From assembly GCF_030362835.1 (NCBI RefSeq), contig NZ_JAUCGQ010000001.1:1033461-1097460 (forward strand): a stretch of 64,000 bases of DNA. The letters run 5' to 3'. The stretch comes from Cellulomonas alba. GTDB lineage: Bacteria > Actinomycetota > Actinomycetes > Actinomycetales > Cellulomonadaceae. The notes beneath the pieces were generated by a model, which saw only the letters and a list, made by a program, of their open reading frames with translations, was not told the origin of the DNA and ran no database searches. A program made the position numbers and the translations under genes. Shown here piece after piece: positions 45,797-58,073 of this stretch (positions are counted from its first letter, which is position 1; each line of letters begins with the position of its first letter).

Positions 45797-47245
45797 ATGG
45801 AGACACCACCCCCCGCACCGCAGCAGCCCGCTGCGCCGCAGCAGACCGGCTTCTACGCCGGCATCCGACGGCTCGGCCTGTGGCGCTCCGACGACCACTG
45901 GTTCGGTGGGGTCGCCGGCGGCATCGCCGAACGGCTCGGCGTCGACGTCCTGATCGTCCGCGGCATCTTCGTGGTGACCGTGCTGCTGGGCGGCGTCGGC
46001 CTCCTGGCCTACGGCATCGGCTGGATGCTGCTGCCGCACCGGCGCGACGGTCGCATCCTCCTCGAGGAGGTCATCAGCGGCCGGTTCGACTACGCCTTCC
46101 TCGGAGCGCTCGCTTTCACGATCGTGGGTCTGAGCCGTGGCGGCGGCTGGCTGCTCGGCTGGCCGGGCATGCCGGACGGACTGCGCGCCGTCGGCGGCCT
46201 GCTCTGGCTCGGCCTGTTCGCCGTGGTGATCGCCGTGGTCGTGGCGGCCGTCGCCGCGAACCGCTCGGACCACGCTGCCCGGCAGGCGGGCCCGCCGCCC
46301 GCCTCGTCGCCGTGGACCGCGCCGCAGCCCCCGAACCCGGCGCCGGCCGCGGCACCCTGGGCGGCGACCTCGGGCGCACCCGTGCAGCCTGAGCCCCACC
46401 GCGACGCGCCGTACGCGTCGGCCACGTACCCCGCCGCGGCGGCGGCCGGCTGGAGCGCGTCCACCGCGACGGCACCGCCGCCGCCGACCCCGACGGGGTA
46501 CGCACCTGCCTACGCGGCGTACCCGAGCCGGCCCGCGCCGGCGCCCGCACCGGTTCCCGTGCCGACCGTCGCCACCAAGCCGCGCAAGCCGCGACCGTCG
46601 GGCCCCGGCGTGGCCACCACCGGCGCGGTCGTCGCGCTGTCGTTGCTGACGCTCGCCGGCCTGCTCGTCGCGAACCGCGCCGGCGACTTCCGCGGGCCGA
46701 TCGTGCTCACCGCGCTCGGCGTCGCCATCGTCCTCGCGGGCCTCGGCATCGTCGTCTCCGGGCTGCGCGGCCGCACGAGCGGCGTGCTCGGGTTCCTCGC
46801 GATCGTCGGCCTGATCCTGTCGGTGCCGCTCGGCGTCGCCGCACGCAGCGACTGGGCCACCGGCGGCGACCACCACGCGGTGGCGCTCGACGTGACGCCC
46901 GTGACGCGGGCGCAGGCCGAACGCGGCTGGAGCTTCGCGTTCGGCGACTCGACGGTCGACCTGACGGACGTCCCGCTGACCGACGAGACGCTGACCGTCC
47001 CGGTCGCGCTCGGCGCGGGCAACCTCAGGATCGTGGTCCCGGCGAGCGGTGCGGCCGTCGACGCCGACGTCCGCGTGGGCGCGGGCACCATCACCTGGGA
47101 CGTCGGCGACGGCTCGCCCGTCCAGGTGAGCGGCGGCCACCTCGACAGGTCCTTCTCGTCGCTCTCGGGCGCCGAGACCCACCGGATCCACCTCCGCATC
47201 TCGGCAGGCGCCGGCGACGTGGTGATCGAGCAGGAGCACTCATGA
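45797..47245 (+). CDS. PspC-domain membrane protein with C-terminal beta domain
   Basis: A 482-residue protein. The PspC domain is at about 22-85 (RSDDHWFGGVAGGIAERLGVDV), with more helices near 95-155. A Pro/Ala-rich cytoplasmic stretch (~160-270) is followed by four helices (to ~365) and an outer beta-rich domain (about 380-482: LGAGNLRIVVPASGAAVDADVRVG), like the LiaF/DUF4097 toast-rack folds that regulate cell-envelope kinases. It is probably the modulator of the divergent PspC kinase. Confidence 0.88.
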   Translation: METPPPAPQQPAAPQQTGFYAGIRRLGLWRSDDHWFGGVAGGIAERLGVDVLIVRGIFVVTVLLGGVGLLAYGIGWMLLPHRRDGRILLEEVISGRFDYAFLGALAFTIVGLSRGGGWLLGWPGMPDGLRAVGGLLWLGLFAVVIAVVVAAVAANRSDHAARQAGPPPASSPWTAPQPPNPAPAAAPWAATSGAPVQPEPHRDAPYASATYPAAAAAGWSASTATAPPPPTPTGYAPAYAAYPSRPAPAPAPVPVPTVATKPRKPRPSGPGVATTGAVVALSLLTLAGLLVANRAGDFRGPIVLTALGVAIVLAGLGIVVSGLRGRTSGVLGFLAIVGLILSVPLGVAARSDWATGGDHHAVALDVTPVTRAQAERGWSFAFGDSTVDLTDVPLTDETLTVPVALGAGNLRIVVPASGAAVDADVRVGAGTITWDVGDGSPVQVSGGHLDRSFSSLSGAETHRIHLRISAGAGDVVIEQEHS

Positions 47246-47952
47246 CCGACGAACCGACCACCCCCGTCCCCTCGACCGACCCGTCGGACGAGCCGACCCG
47301 CGTCCTTCCCGCGGCCGAGCCGGTCGACGCCGAGCCGGCCGACTCCGAGCCGGCCGCCGCGACGGAGGCCGCACCCGTGGAGCCCGACGACGCGGCAGTG
47401 ACGTCGATCGCGGATCCGGCCGCCGGGGCGGGCGCCTCCGTCGTCGAGCCGTTCGACGGCGGGGCGCGCGTCGAGCCGGCCGACGACGAGCCGACCGCCG
47501 TCCTCGATCCCGTGACGACGGCCGACCGGCCGCGACCCGGCGGTTCCGCGAGCGAGCAGTCCACGCAGCCGGCGGGCACGTCCTCGCAGCCTGCGGCGTC
47601 CACCGCACCGCTCCCGGCGTCGTCGCCGGCGTTCACGGCGCCGGTCCTCGCCGAGCCGGTACCGGCACCCGCCGCACCCGCACCCGAACCCGCACCCGCA
47701 CCCGCGCAGCCCGCGGCCACCGCGGCCTGGCCGGCGCCCGGCGAGCCGCAGGCGCCCCCCGCCGCCCCGCGGCTGCGCGTCGGCACCGTGGTGTGGGGCC
47801 TCGTGCTCGCCGTGCTGGGCATCGGTGTGCTCGCCTGGGCGGCCGGCGCGAACGTCGACGGCCAGCTCGCCCTGATCGTGCTGATCGGCGGCGCGGGCGC
47901 CGCGCTGCTGATCGGCTCGCTGATCTCCGGGCTCCGCGCGTCTCGGCGCTGA
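47242..47952 (+). CDS. Disordered two-TM membrane protein
   Basis: A 236-residue protein overlapping the PspC gene by 4 bp (ATGA). The first ~175 residues are acidic and Pro/Ala/Thr-rich with no fold visible (EPVDAEPADSEPAA, PAPAAPAPEP). Two membrane helices follow (about 177-197 and 205-228), ending in a short basic tail. Function unknown; the overlap places it in the PspC stress module. Confidence 0.75.
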   Translation: MTDEPTTPVPSTDPSDEPTRVLPAAEPVDAEPADSEPAAATEAAPVEPDDAAVTSIADPAAGAGASVVEPFDGGARVEPADDEPTAVLDPVTTADRPRPGGSASEQSTQPAGTSSQPAASTAPLPASSPAFTAPVLAEPVPAPAAPAPEPAPAPAQPAATAAWPAPGEPQAPPAAPRLRVGTVVWGLVLAVLGIGVLAWAAGANVDGQLALIVLIGGAGAALLIGSLISGLRASRR

Positions 47953-47966
47953 GGTCCGCAGACCAC

Positions 47967-48001
47967 GAGGCCCGGCGCACCGCGGGGGTGCGTCGGGCCT
48001 C
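47967..48001. terminator. Bidirectional terminator
   Basis: Fifteen-base arms GAGGCCCG...CGCACC and GGTGCG...CGGGCCTC with one G-T pair, between convergent genes. Confidence 0.8.
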
Positions 48002-48016
48002 GTCGGTGTCCGGGGC

Positions 48017-48958
48017 TCAGGCTCCGGGCTGGTCGCGCTCGGGCTCGGCGACCGGGTCCGGCGGCGCGGCGTGCGCGCCCGCGGAGCGGTCGGCCGCGTC
48101 CGCAGCGCTCGTGTCGGCGGCCGGCGTCGCGGCAGGAGCCGACGCCGCGCCGCCTCCGAGCGAGCTCACACCCGGCTCCGCCGCTCCGGGCTGCGCCGCG
48201 GCGGGCTCAGCGGGAGGTTGCGCGGCAGCAGGCGCCGCGGCTGCGGCGGCGGGCGCCGTCGGAGCGGGTGAGGCCGCCGGAGCAGGAGCTGCCGGCGCAG
48301 CAGCCGCAGCCGCGGGCGCCGCGGCCGCCGCAGGCGGAGCAGCGGCACGGTCGGCCGCGGCCCGGTCGGCGGCGGCACGTTCAGCCGCAGCTCGCTCGGC
48401 GGCGGCACGCTCGGCGGCAGCGTTCTCGGCCGCCGCCCGGTCAGACGCCGCGCGGTCGTCCGCGGCGGTCCGGTCCGTGACGACCGGCGCTGCGCCCACG
48501 GGTCCCACCCCGTCGACCGCGGCCCGGTGGAAGATCGAGCCGCTGCGGTGCAGAGCCCAGCCGAGCAGGAGGAGCACGATGCCGGTGCCGACCACGAGGA
48601 GCGCGACGCCGAACGCGACGACCGAGGTGTAGAGCGACGCCCGGAGGAACGACGCGTTCATGACCGTCGTCCGCGTGGGGTCGTCCTGCGGCAGCTGCGC
48701 GTAGGTCTTGCCGCCCGACGCCTTGAGCGCGTGGTGCTCGATCGCGTCCGCCTGCGCCCACGCCTCCCACGGCGTGTCGACGAGACCGCCGGCGAAGTGC
48801 GCCGCGTCGTCGGACACCGTGATCTGCTCGTTGCGCAGGTTGCTCGCCACGAGGCCCCACGTGACGCCGCCGGCGACGATGTAGATGAGACCGAAGATGA
48901 TCGTCAGGACTCCGACGACCCGGACCACGCCGGACCTGTCGCCGCTTGCCTTCGCCAT
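48017..48958 (-). CDS. Membrane protein with Ala/Arg/Glu repeat tail
   Basis: A 313-residue protein. Membrane helices lie at ~12-38 and ~108-138, with an outer loop of ~70 residues (NEQITVSDDAAHFAGG, PWEAWAQADAIEHHAL) conserved-looking enough to be a domain. The C-terminal half is low complexity: RAAAERAAAE-type repeats, then Ala/Pro stretches. Similar aromatic-plus-acidic loop proteins occur in Cellulomonas and relatives without a known role. GGAAGGA precedes the ATG. Confidence 0.72.
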   Translation of the reverse strand: MAKASGDRSGVVRVVGVLTIIFGLIYIVAGGVTWGLVASNLRNEQITVSDDAAHFAGGLVDTPWEAWAQADAIEHHALKASGGKTYAQLPQDDPTRTTVMNASFLRASLYTSVVAFGVALLVVGTGIVLLLLGWALHRSGSIFHRAAVDGVGPVGAAPVVTDRTAADDRAASDRAAAENAAAERAAAERAAAERAAADRAAADRAAAPPAAAAAPAAAAAAPAAPAPAASPAPTAPAAAAAAPAAAQPPAEPAAAQPGAAEPGVSSLGGGAASAPAATPAADTSAADAADRSAGAHAAPPDPVAEPERDQPGA

Positions 48959-49298
48959 GTCGCTCGTTCCTTCCGCCCGGTGGTGACAGACCCGGGAAGG
49001 CCCGGGCCCCGTTGCCGTGCCGCGTGAAACCGCGAGTTGCGCCGCGAGATGCGTCGTCGCACGTCGACTGTAGCGAGGAATGCGCATTTCATCCCGTTGG
49101 GTCCCGGGCGCGCCCGACGTCACCGCCGCAGGTCAGACGGCCCGGACCCCTTGGCGAGCCGGACATACCGGAGCACACTGGGCGGCGTCCGCGGTGGCCA
49201 CTCGCCGCCCGGGGCACCGTCGCCCCGGGCAGCCAGCAGGCGCCGCGGCCGGACCCTCGGCGACGGCGCCGAGGGGCGAGATCTCTGGGAGCGCTTCC
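48959..49298. other. Divergent intergenic region upstream of GH6 gene
   Basis: A 340-base stretch with no gene I can support. It must hold promoters for both neighbours. For the cellulase, a weak TTGGCG (49151) - 17 bases - CACACT (49174) pair is possible. A less GC-rich patch lies at 49065-49095. The CebR-type box is at its right end. Confidence 0.5.
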
Positions 49299-49299
49299 A
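49286..49299. promoter_or_regulatory. CebR/CelR-type cellulose operator
   Basis: TGGGAGCGCTTCCA differs at one base from the TGGGAGCGCTCCCA box bound by CebR of Streptomyces and CelR of Thermobifida. It covers the ribosome site (GGGAG) and its last base is the A of the start codon, so a bound repressor would sit right on the gene start. Release by cellobiose is the known logic of this regulator. Confidence 0.8.
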
Positions 49300-50849
49300 T
49301 GACACCTCACCTCCGAAGGAGCGTGGCCCCCGCCGCGGCACTGGCCACGGTCGTCGGCTCGTTCCTGCTGGCCACGCCGGCCTCCGCGACGTCGCACGAG
49401 CCCGCCCCGGACCGGCTGTTCGTCAACGTGGCGGGTACCGCGGGGTCCGCCGCGGCCAAGCTGACCGGGCAGGCACGGTCCGACGCCCTGACGATCGCCG
49501 GCCAGGCGTACGGCACGTGGATCACCACGGGCGACGCGAGCAAGGCCGCGGCCAACGCGAAGGCCGTCGTCAAGGCGGCCCGCAAGGACCACTCCGTGCC
49601 GCTGCTCGTGCTCTACAACATCCCGTTCCGCGACTGCGCGCAGTACTCGGCGGGCGGAGCGACAAGCACCGCCGAGTACGAGGCCTGGATCGACGCTATC
49701 GCCAAGGCCATCGGCAACGAGAAGGCGATCGTCGCGCTCGAGCCGGACAGCCTGGGCATCATCCCGTTCAACACCGACATCAACGGCAACGCCGAGTGGT
49801 GCAAGCCCTCGGACGCCGACCCGGCGACCGCGGTCTCGGACCGCTACGAGCAGCTGACCCACGCCGTGAAGGCCCTGAAGGCGCACAAGAACACCAAGGT
49901 CTACCTCGACGGCACGCACAGCGGCTGGCTGGGCGTCGGAGACATCACCGACCGCCTGATGAAGGCGGACGTCGCCGAGGCCGACGGCTTCTTCCTCAAC
50001 GCGTCGAACTACGAGTCGCAGTTCCGCATCACCGAGTACTCCCGGTGGATCTCCCAGTGCCTCGACCTCTCCACGCGGGTCTCCTGGTGGCAGCCCGCAT
50101 GGTGCGCGAGCCAGTACTACCCGGCGACGGCGAGCGACGAGTCGACGTGGCACCTGACCGACGAGAAGTACGCGGCCGACTACGCGAGCGCGGGCATCGC
50201 GCCCGACCCGAGCGTGATGAAGAAGTCGATCATCGACACGAGCCGCAACGGCCAGGGCTCGTGGACGCCGCCCGCCGGCAACGGCTGGCCGGACCCGCAG
50301 GTCTGGTGCAACCCGCCGGACCGCGGCCTCGGCGTGCTGCCGACGCTCTCGACCGGCGACTCGCTCATCGACGGCTTCGTGTGGATCAAGGTGCCGGGCG
50401 AGTCGGACGGTCAGTGCGACCGCGGCACGGGGTCGGCGGTCGACCCCGCACGCGGCGTCGCGGACCCCGCGGCCGGGGCGTGGTTCGCCGACATGGCGCG
50501 CGAGCTCGTCGCGAACGCGGCGCAGCCGATCCCGGCGCCGACGTGCACCGTCAAGGCGAGCACCACGCAGCTGCGCGGGGCGTTCGTCAGCGCGATCACG
50601 GTGAAGAACACCGGCGCGACGGCCGTCCCGGCGTGGCGCCTGCAGTACGCGCTCGACGGCACACAGCGGATCACGGGGCTGCGCGGCGGCGCCGCGATCA
50701 CGCAGCACGGCCAGTACGTGACCGCCCGCGGCGTCGGGCGCGACACGACGATCCGGCCCGGGCACAGCGTGACGTTCGGCTACGTCGGCGTCGGGACGGC
50801 ACCGACGACAGCGCTGTACCTGCTCGACGGCAAGGCGTGCGCGGCGTGA
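49299..50849 (+). CDS. GH6 cellulase (endoglucanase/cellobiohydrolase) with CBM2-like domain
   Basis: A 516-residue secreted enzyme. The signal peptide ends at ASA (residue 30). The GH6 domain covers ~35-405, with the catalytic acid Asp112 in YNIPFRDC and Asp150 in VALEPDSLG, plus YLDGTHSGWLG and GFVWIKVPGESDGQC. The C-terminal domain 416-516 resembles a divergent CBM2 bounded by cysteines, with tryptophan in VPAWRLQYAL but few other surface aromatics. GH6 enzymes cut cellulose with inversion. Whether this one is endo- or exo-acting cannot be told by eye. Expression is likely under CebR-type control. Confidence 0.92.
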   Translation: MTPHLRRSVAPAAALATVVGSFLLATPASATSHEPAPDRLFVNVAGTAGSAAAKLTGQARSDALTIAGQAYGTWITTGDASKAAANAKAVVKAARKDHSVPLLVLYNIPFRDCAQYSAGGATSTAEYEAWIDAIAKAIGNEKAIVALEPDSLGIIPFNTDINGNAEWCKPSDADPATAVSDRYEQLTHAVKALKAHKNTKVYLDGTHSGWLGVGDITDRLMKADVAEADGFFLNASNYESQFRITEYSRWISQCLDLSTRVSWWQPAWCASQYYPATASDESTWHLTDEKYAADYASAGIAPDPSVMKKSIIDTSRNGQGSWTPPAGNGWPDPQVWCNPPDRGLGVLPTLSTGDSLIDGFVWIKVPGESDGQCDRGTGSAVDPARGVADPAAGAWFADMARELVANAAQPIPAPTCTVKASTTQLRGAFVSAITVKNTGATAVPAWRLQYALDGTQRITGLRGGAAITQHGQYVTARGVGRDTTIRPGHSVTFGYVGVGTAPTTALYLLDGKACAA

Positions 50850-50871
50850 GCCGCCGCGTCTGACCCGGCAT

Positions 50872-50911
50872 GACGAAGGGCCGGCTCGCGGGGACGGGCC
50901 GGCCCTTCGTC
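50872..50911. terminator. Bidirectional terminator after GH6 gene
   Basis: GACGAAGGGCCGGC and GCCGGCCCTTCGTC form a 14-bp stem with a 12-base loop, between convergent genes. Confidence 0.82.
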
Positions 50912-50921
50912 GTGCGTGCGA

Positions 50922-51308
50922 TCAGAGCGAGCGCTGGGCGTGCTCGACGCGGGCGAGCGCCTGCGCGTGCACCTTCTTCTCGAGGATGAACGACATCACC
51001 GGCACCACGCCCGCAGCGGCCATCGTCGCCAGCCGGCCGAACCGCCAGCGCATCACGGACCACAGGTCGAACACGCTGACCAGGTACACGATGTAGACCC
51101 AGCCGTGCGCGTACGGGATCCACTCGATGTACCGCAGCACGTCGTGCGGGATGTGCACGACGTACTTGAGGATCACCTCGACGCAGAGCGCGAGCAGCAG
51201 CGTGCCCGTGATCCACGCCATCGCGCGGTACCGCTGGGTGGCGCCCGTCGCGCGGCGCACGAACCGTGCGACCTCCGGTGCGGCGGCGGGCTGGGTGGTC
51301 TCGCTCAT
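50922..51308 (-). CDS. DUF3817 membrane protein
   Basis: A 128-residue protein of the DUF3817 family, with three to four membrane helices and the typical IPYAHGWVYIVYLVSVFDLW and RWRFGRLATMAAAGVVPVMSFILE segments. Genes of this family often lie near guaA/guaB in actinobacteria, as here. Function unknown. GGAGGA precedes the ATG. Confidence 0.88.
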   Translation of the reverse strand: MSETTQPAAAPEVARFVRRATGATQRYRAMAWITGTLLLALCVEVILKYVVHIPHDVLRYIEWIPYAHGWVYIVYLVSVFDLWSVMRWRFGRLATMAAAGVVPVMSFILEKKVHAQALARVEHAQRSL

Positions 51309-51387
51309 GGGTTCCGTCCTCCTCGGCAGGGCGAGACTAGCGAGGAAACCCGTGCGTCCCGGACTCCAGCGGCTGTGATCTCGGCCG

Positions 51388-51393
51388 TAGCCT
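51388..51393 (+). promoter_or_regulatory. -10 box TAGCCT, leaderless gene at 51400
   Basis: TAGCCT, six bases (GGCCGC), GTG. Confidence 0.6.
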
Positions 51394-52045
51394 GGCCGCG
51401 TGGCGCTCGCGTGGTCGACGGACGTGTCGGCGGCAGACTGGCTCGTCGCCGCGTCCCGGCCGTTCACCCCGCCGTGGCCGGCCGCGTTCCGCGTCATCAC
51501 GCTCGGACCGCCGGGCTACGCGGCGTACGCGCGCGTGCGGTTCATCCCTGACCCCGTCCGGCCGGGCCAGGAGGAGGCCGACACCGAGCTCGCCGAGGAC
51601 CATCCGTCGGACCTCACGCAGGTCGAGCGCGCGCTCGGTGTGCTGGCGCGGTTCACCACGACGCCGGACGACGCGTGGTTCTGCGCGTGGGAGGGCTACT
51701 CCGACACCGTGATCCCGCGCGTGGTGCTCGAGGCATCGATGGTCGACCTCGCCGTGCGTCGCTACGGCCTGCTCCGCGGCGCGCTCGCCGACGTCGACGG
51801 ATGGTCGGCGGCGATCGGCGCGAGCCGGCCGGCGTGCCCGCCGGCGCTCGTCTGGCCCGCCGACCGCAGCTGGTGCCTCGCCGCCGACACCGACCCGCAC
51901 TACGGAGGCGTGGCCGGGTCCGCCGCCGCGATCGAGGCGCTGCTCGCGGAGCCTGGGCTCGACGCCGTCCGCGCCGACCCGGACGCACCGCAGCCGGCCT
52001 ACGGCTCCGTCGACCCGCCACCCGCGCCCGACGCGAGCGGCAGCG

Positions 52046-53632
<1,587 letters not shown>

Positions 53633-53638
53633 GCGTCC

Positions 53639-53644
53639 AGGGTA
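53639..53644 (-). promoter_or_regulatory. -10 box TACCCT, leaderless guaA
   Basis: TACCCT on the minus strand, six bases (GGACGC) before the GTG at 53632. It leaves no space for a leader riboswitch. Confidence 0.6.
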
Positions 53645-53755
53645 GTGCGGCGCGCGCCTTCCCCTCATCGGCGACCGGCCTGCGAGCAACGAGCCTGCGG
53701 CCCCCTCGCGGGCCTCGCGCGTCGACTCGTCCGGGCCCGCACGCGGGGGCCGTCG

Positions 53756-53799
53756 CGGATCGCTCACGAGCACTGATCGGATCGCTCACGAGCACTGAT
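53756..53799. repeat. Two perfect 22-bp tandem repeats upstream of ABC operon
   Basis: Bases 53756-53777 and 53778-53799 are identical. Each unit contains GCTC-AC-GAGC, a small palindrome. The repeat ends 31 bases before the putative -10 of the ABC genes, a position suited to an operator or activator site. The period is about two helical turns. Confidence 0.8.
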
Positions 53800-53829
53800 A
53801 AGGCTTACGCCGGTGTCAGTACTGCCACG

Positions 53830-53835
53830 TAACGT
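53830..53835 (+). promoter_or_regulatory. -10 box TAACGT, leaderless ABC operon
   Basis: TAACGT, six bases (TGCCGC), GTG at 53842. A TTACGC at 53805 could act as a -35, though its spacing is long. Confidence 0.55.
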
Positions 53836-53841
53836 TGCCGC

Positions 53842-55604
<1,763 letters not shown>

Positions 55605-55608
<4 letters not shown>

Positions 55609-57338
55609 AGCTCCCGATCGCCGACCCGGCGACCGCGCGCCGCTACGCGGGCGGCCTGCTGCGCACGCACCGCGCGCCGCTCGTGCTGATCGCCGCGCTG
55701 CACACGCTCGCGGCCGTCGCGGGCCTCGCGGGCCCGTGGCTGCTCGGCCGGCTGGTCGACGCGGTCGTCGACGGCACGACCGCGGGCTACGTCGACCGGC
55801 TGATCGCGCTGGGCGCGGTCTGCGTGCTCGCCCAGACGGTGCTGATCCGGTTCGCGCAGCGCGCGTCGATGGTGTTCGGCGAGCGCGTGTTCGCCGACCT
55901 CCGCGAGGAGTTCATCGAGACCGTCACGTCGCTGCCGCTGTCGACCGTCGAGCGCGCGGGCACGGGCGACCTCGTCGCCCGCACGACGAACGACGTCAAC
56001 CGCCTGCAGCACGCGGTGCGGTTCGGCGTGCCGCGTGTGATCGTCGCGGTCGTCCAGATCACGCTCGTGGTCGTCGCCGCCCTGCTGCTGTCGCCGCTCG
56101 TGGCGGTGGCGATGTTCGTCGGCGTGCCGACGATGCTGCTGGCCGTCCGGTGGTACCTCAAGCGCGCGACGCCCGGGTACCAGCGCGAGTCCGCCGCGTA
56201 CGCGACGGTGAACGGCACCATCACGGAGTCGGTCGAGGGCGCCCGCACCGTCGACGCGCTGCGGCTCGGCCCGCGCCGGCTCGCTCGCGTGCGCGCCGAC
56301 CTGCACGAGGCGTTCCTGGCGGAGAAGTACACGCTGGGGCTGCGCTGCGTGCTGTTCCCGGCCATCGACCTGACGTTCGTGCTCGGTCCCGTCGCGGTGC
56401 TGCTCTGGGGCGGCTACCTCGCGGCGAACGGGCACGTCACCTACGGCGTCGTCACGACGATCGTCATGTACGCGTACCAGGTGACGGGTCCCGTGTGGGA
56501 GCTGATCTTCTGGGTCGACGAGATCCAGGTCGCCGCCGTGTCGCTCGCGCGCATCGTCGGGGTCCGGCTGGTCGAGACCGACCGCGAGGCCGGCGACGGC
56601 GAGCCGCGCGACGAGCGGATCGAGGCCCGGTCGCTCCGGTACGCGTACCGCGAGGGGCACGACGTGCTGCACGGGATCGACCTCGATCTCGCGCCGGGCG
56701 AGCGGCTCGCCGTCGTCGGCCCGTCGGGAGCCGGGAAGTCGACGCTCGGGCGCATGCTCGCCGGCGTGCACCCGCCGACCGGCGGGACCGTGACGGTCGG
56801 TGACGTGCCGCTCGTCGAGCTGCCGCTCGAGGAGCTGCGCGGGCACGTCGCGCTCGTCACGCAGGAGCACCACGTGTTCGTCGGCTCGGTCGCGGACAAC
56901 CTGCGGCTGGCCGACGAGGACGCGGACGAGGACCACCTGCGCCGCGCGCTCGAGGCCGTCGACGCGTGGGACTGGGTCGCCGCGCTGCCGGAGGGGCTGG
57001 CCACGGAGGTCGGCTCGGGAGGCGCGCCGCTCACCCCCGCGCAGGCCCAGCAGATCGCGCTCGCCCGGCTGGTGCTGCTCGACCCGCACACGCTCGTGCT
57101 CGACGAGGCGACGTCGCTGCTCGACCCGCGCGCGGCGCGGCACCTCGAGCGGTCGCTCTCGGCGGTGCTCGAGGGCCGCACGGTCGTCGCGATCGCGCAC
57201 CGGCTGCACACCGCGCACGACGCTGACCGCGTGGCGGTGGTCGACGCCGGGCGCATCACCGAGATCGGCCCGCACGACGAGCTCGTCGCCGCGGGTGGCG
57301 ACTACGCCGCGCTGTGGCACAGCTGGCAGCACGAGTGA
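55605..57338 (+). CDS. Heterodimeric ABC exporter half B, catalytic
   Basis: A 577-residue ABC half. Six membrane helices lie in ~15-310. Walker A is GPSGAGKST (372-380), Walker B LVLDEATS with catalytic Glu, and the H-loop AIAHRL, all consensus; the signature is degraded to LTPAQ (476-480). With half A it makes one complete ATP site (B's Walker motifs plus A's LSGGQ) and one dead site. The substrate may be a drug, lipid or peptide; nothing here decides. It overlaps the ArfB-like gene by 4 bp. Confidence 0.93.
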
Positions 57339-57763
57339 GAGAGCCGATCGCCCTGCGAGGGGGCGCCGTCCTGCCGGACGACGCCCTCTCGTGGCGTTTC
57401 TCGCGGTCGAGCGGGCCGGGCGGCCAGTCCGTCAACACCGCCGACTCGCGCGTCGAGCTCTCGGTCGACGTCTCCGCCGTGCTGTGGGCGACGCAGGCGC
57501 AGGAGCAGCGCGTCCGCGAGCGGCTCGCGCACCGGCTGCACGGCGACGTGCTCACCGTCGCGGCGTCCGAGCACCGCTCGCAGCTGCGCAACCGCGAGGC
57601 GGCGGTGCTCCGCGTCGTCGCCCTGCTCGACGAGGCGCTCGCTCCCCCGGGGCCGCCGCGACGCGCGACGCGCCCGAGCCGCGCCTCGCGCGAGCGGCGG
57701 GCGGCGTCCGAGCGGCAGCGGCGCGCGGTCAAGGAGCTGCGGCGGCGCCCGACGCTCGGCTGA
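57335..57763 (+). CDS. arfB: ArfB/YaeJ-like peptidyl-tRNA hydrolase
   Basis: A 142-residue protein of the class I release-factor fold. The catalytic GGQ motif is at residues 29-31 (SSGPGGQSVNTADSRVEL), and a basic, Arg-rich C-terminal tail follows, as in ArfB, which frees ribosomes stalled without a stop codon. It lacks codon-recognition domains. The GTG at 57335 is chosen for the GTGA overlap with the ABC gene; 57314 is possible. It is probably co-translated with the exporter by chance of operon structure. Confidence 0.9.
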   Translation: MREPIALRGGAVLPDDALSWRFSRSSGPGGQSVNTADSRVELSVDVSAVLWATQAQEQRVRERLAHRLHGDVLTVAASEHRSQLRNREAAVLRVVALLDEALAPPGPPRRATRPSRASRERRAASERQRRAVKELRRRPTLG

Positions 57764-58073
57764 CTCCCGCGTACGCCGACGCCAATCGCGAGCGCGGCCT
57801 GCGCGCGAGCTGCAAGCGCGCACGGGCGACCGCCGTCGTGCACTGCACACCGCGCACGATGCAGGCCGCGTGACGGGTGCCGACGGCGCCACGCCAACGA
57901 GCGCGGATTTCCGGGCGAGCTCCTCGTTGCCGAGGACGCAGCAGCGCGCCGCAGCCGGAACAACGACCAGCCTGGTCGACTCGCGTCGTTCACGCCGGAC
58001 GCCGATGGACGCCGCACGGCGCGCCCTGCTCTACAGTGGCTCGCCGCCCGCACGAGACCAGGAGCCGCCGCCA
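57764..58073. other. Intergenic region before large secreted protein
   Basis: A 310-base gap. A weak GCGCGC stem near 57801-57821 may terminate the ABC operon, and a TACAGT box lies at 58032. I see no gene or RNA motif in the rest. Confidence 0.4.
58032..58037 (+). promoter_or_regulatory. -10 box TACAGT of surface protein gene
   Basis: TACAGT, with a predicted start near 58044 and GGAG at 58061. Unlike many genes here, this one would have a short leader with a ribosome site. Confidence 0.5.
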
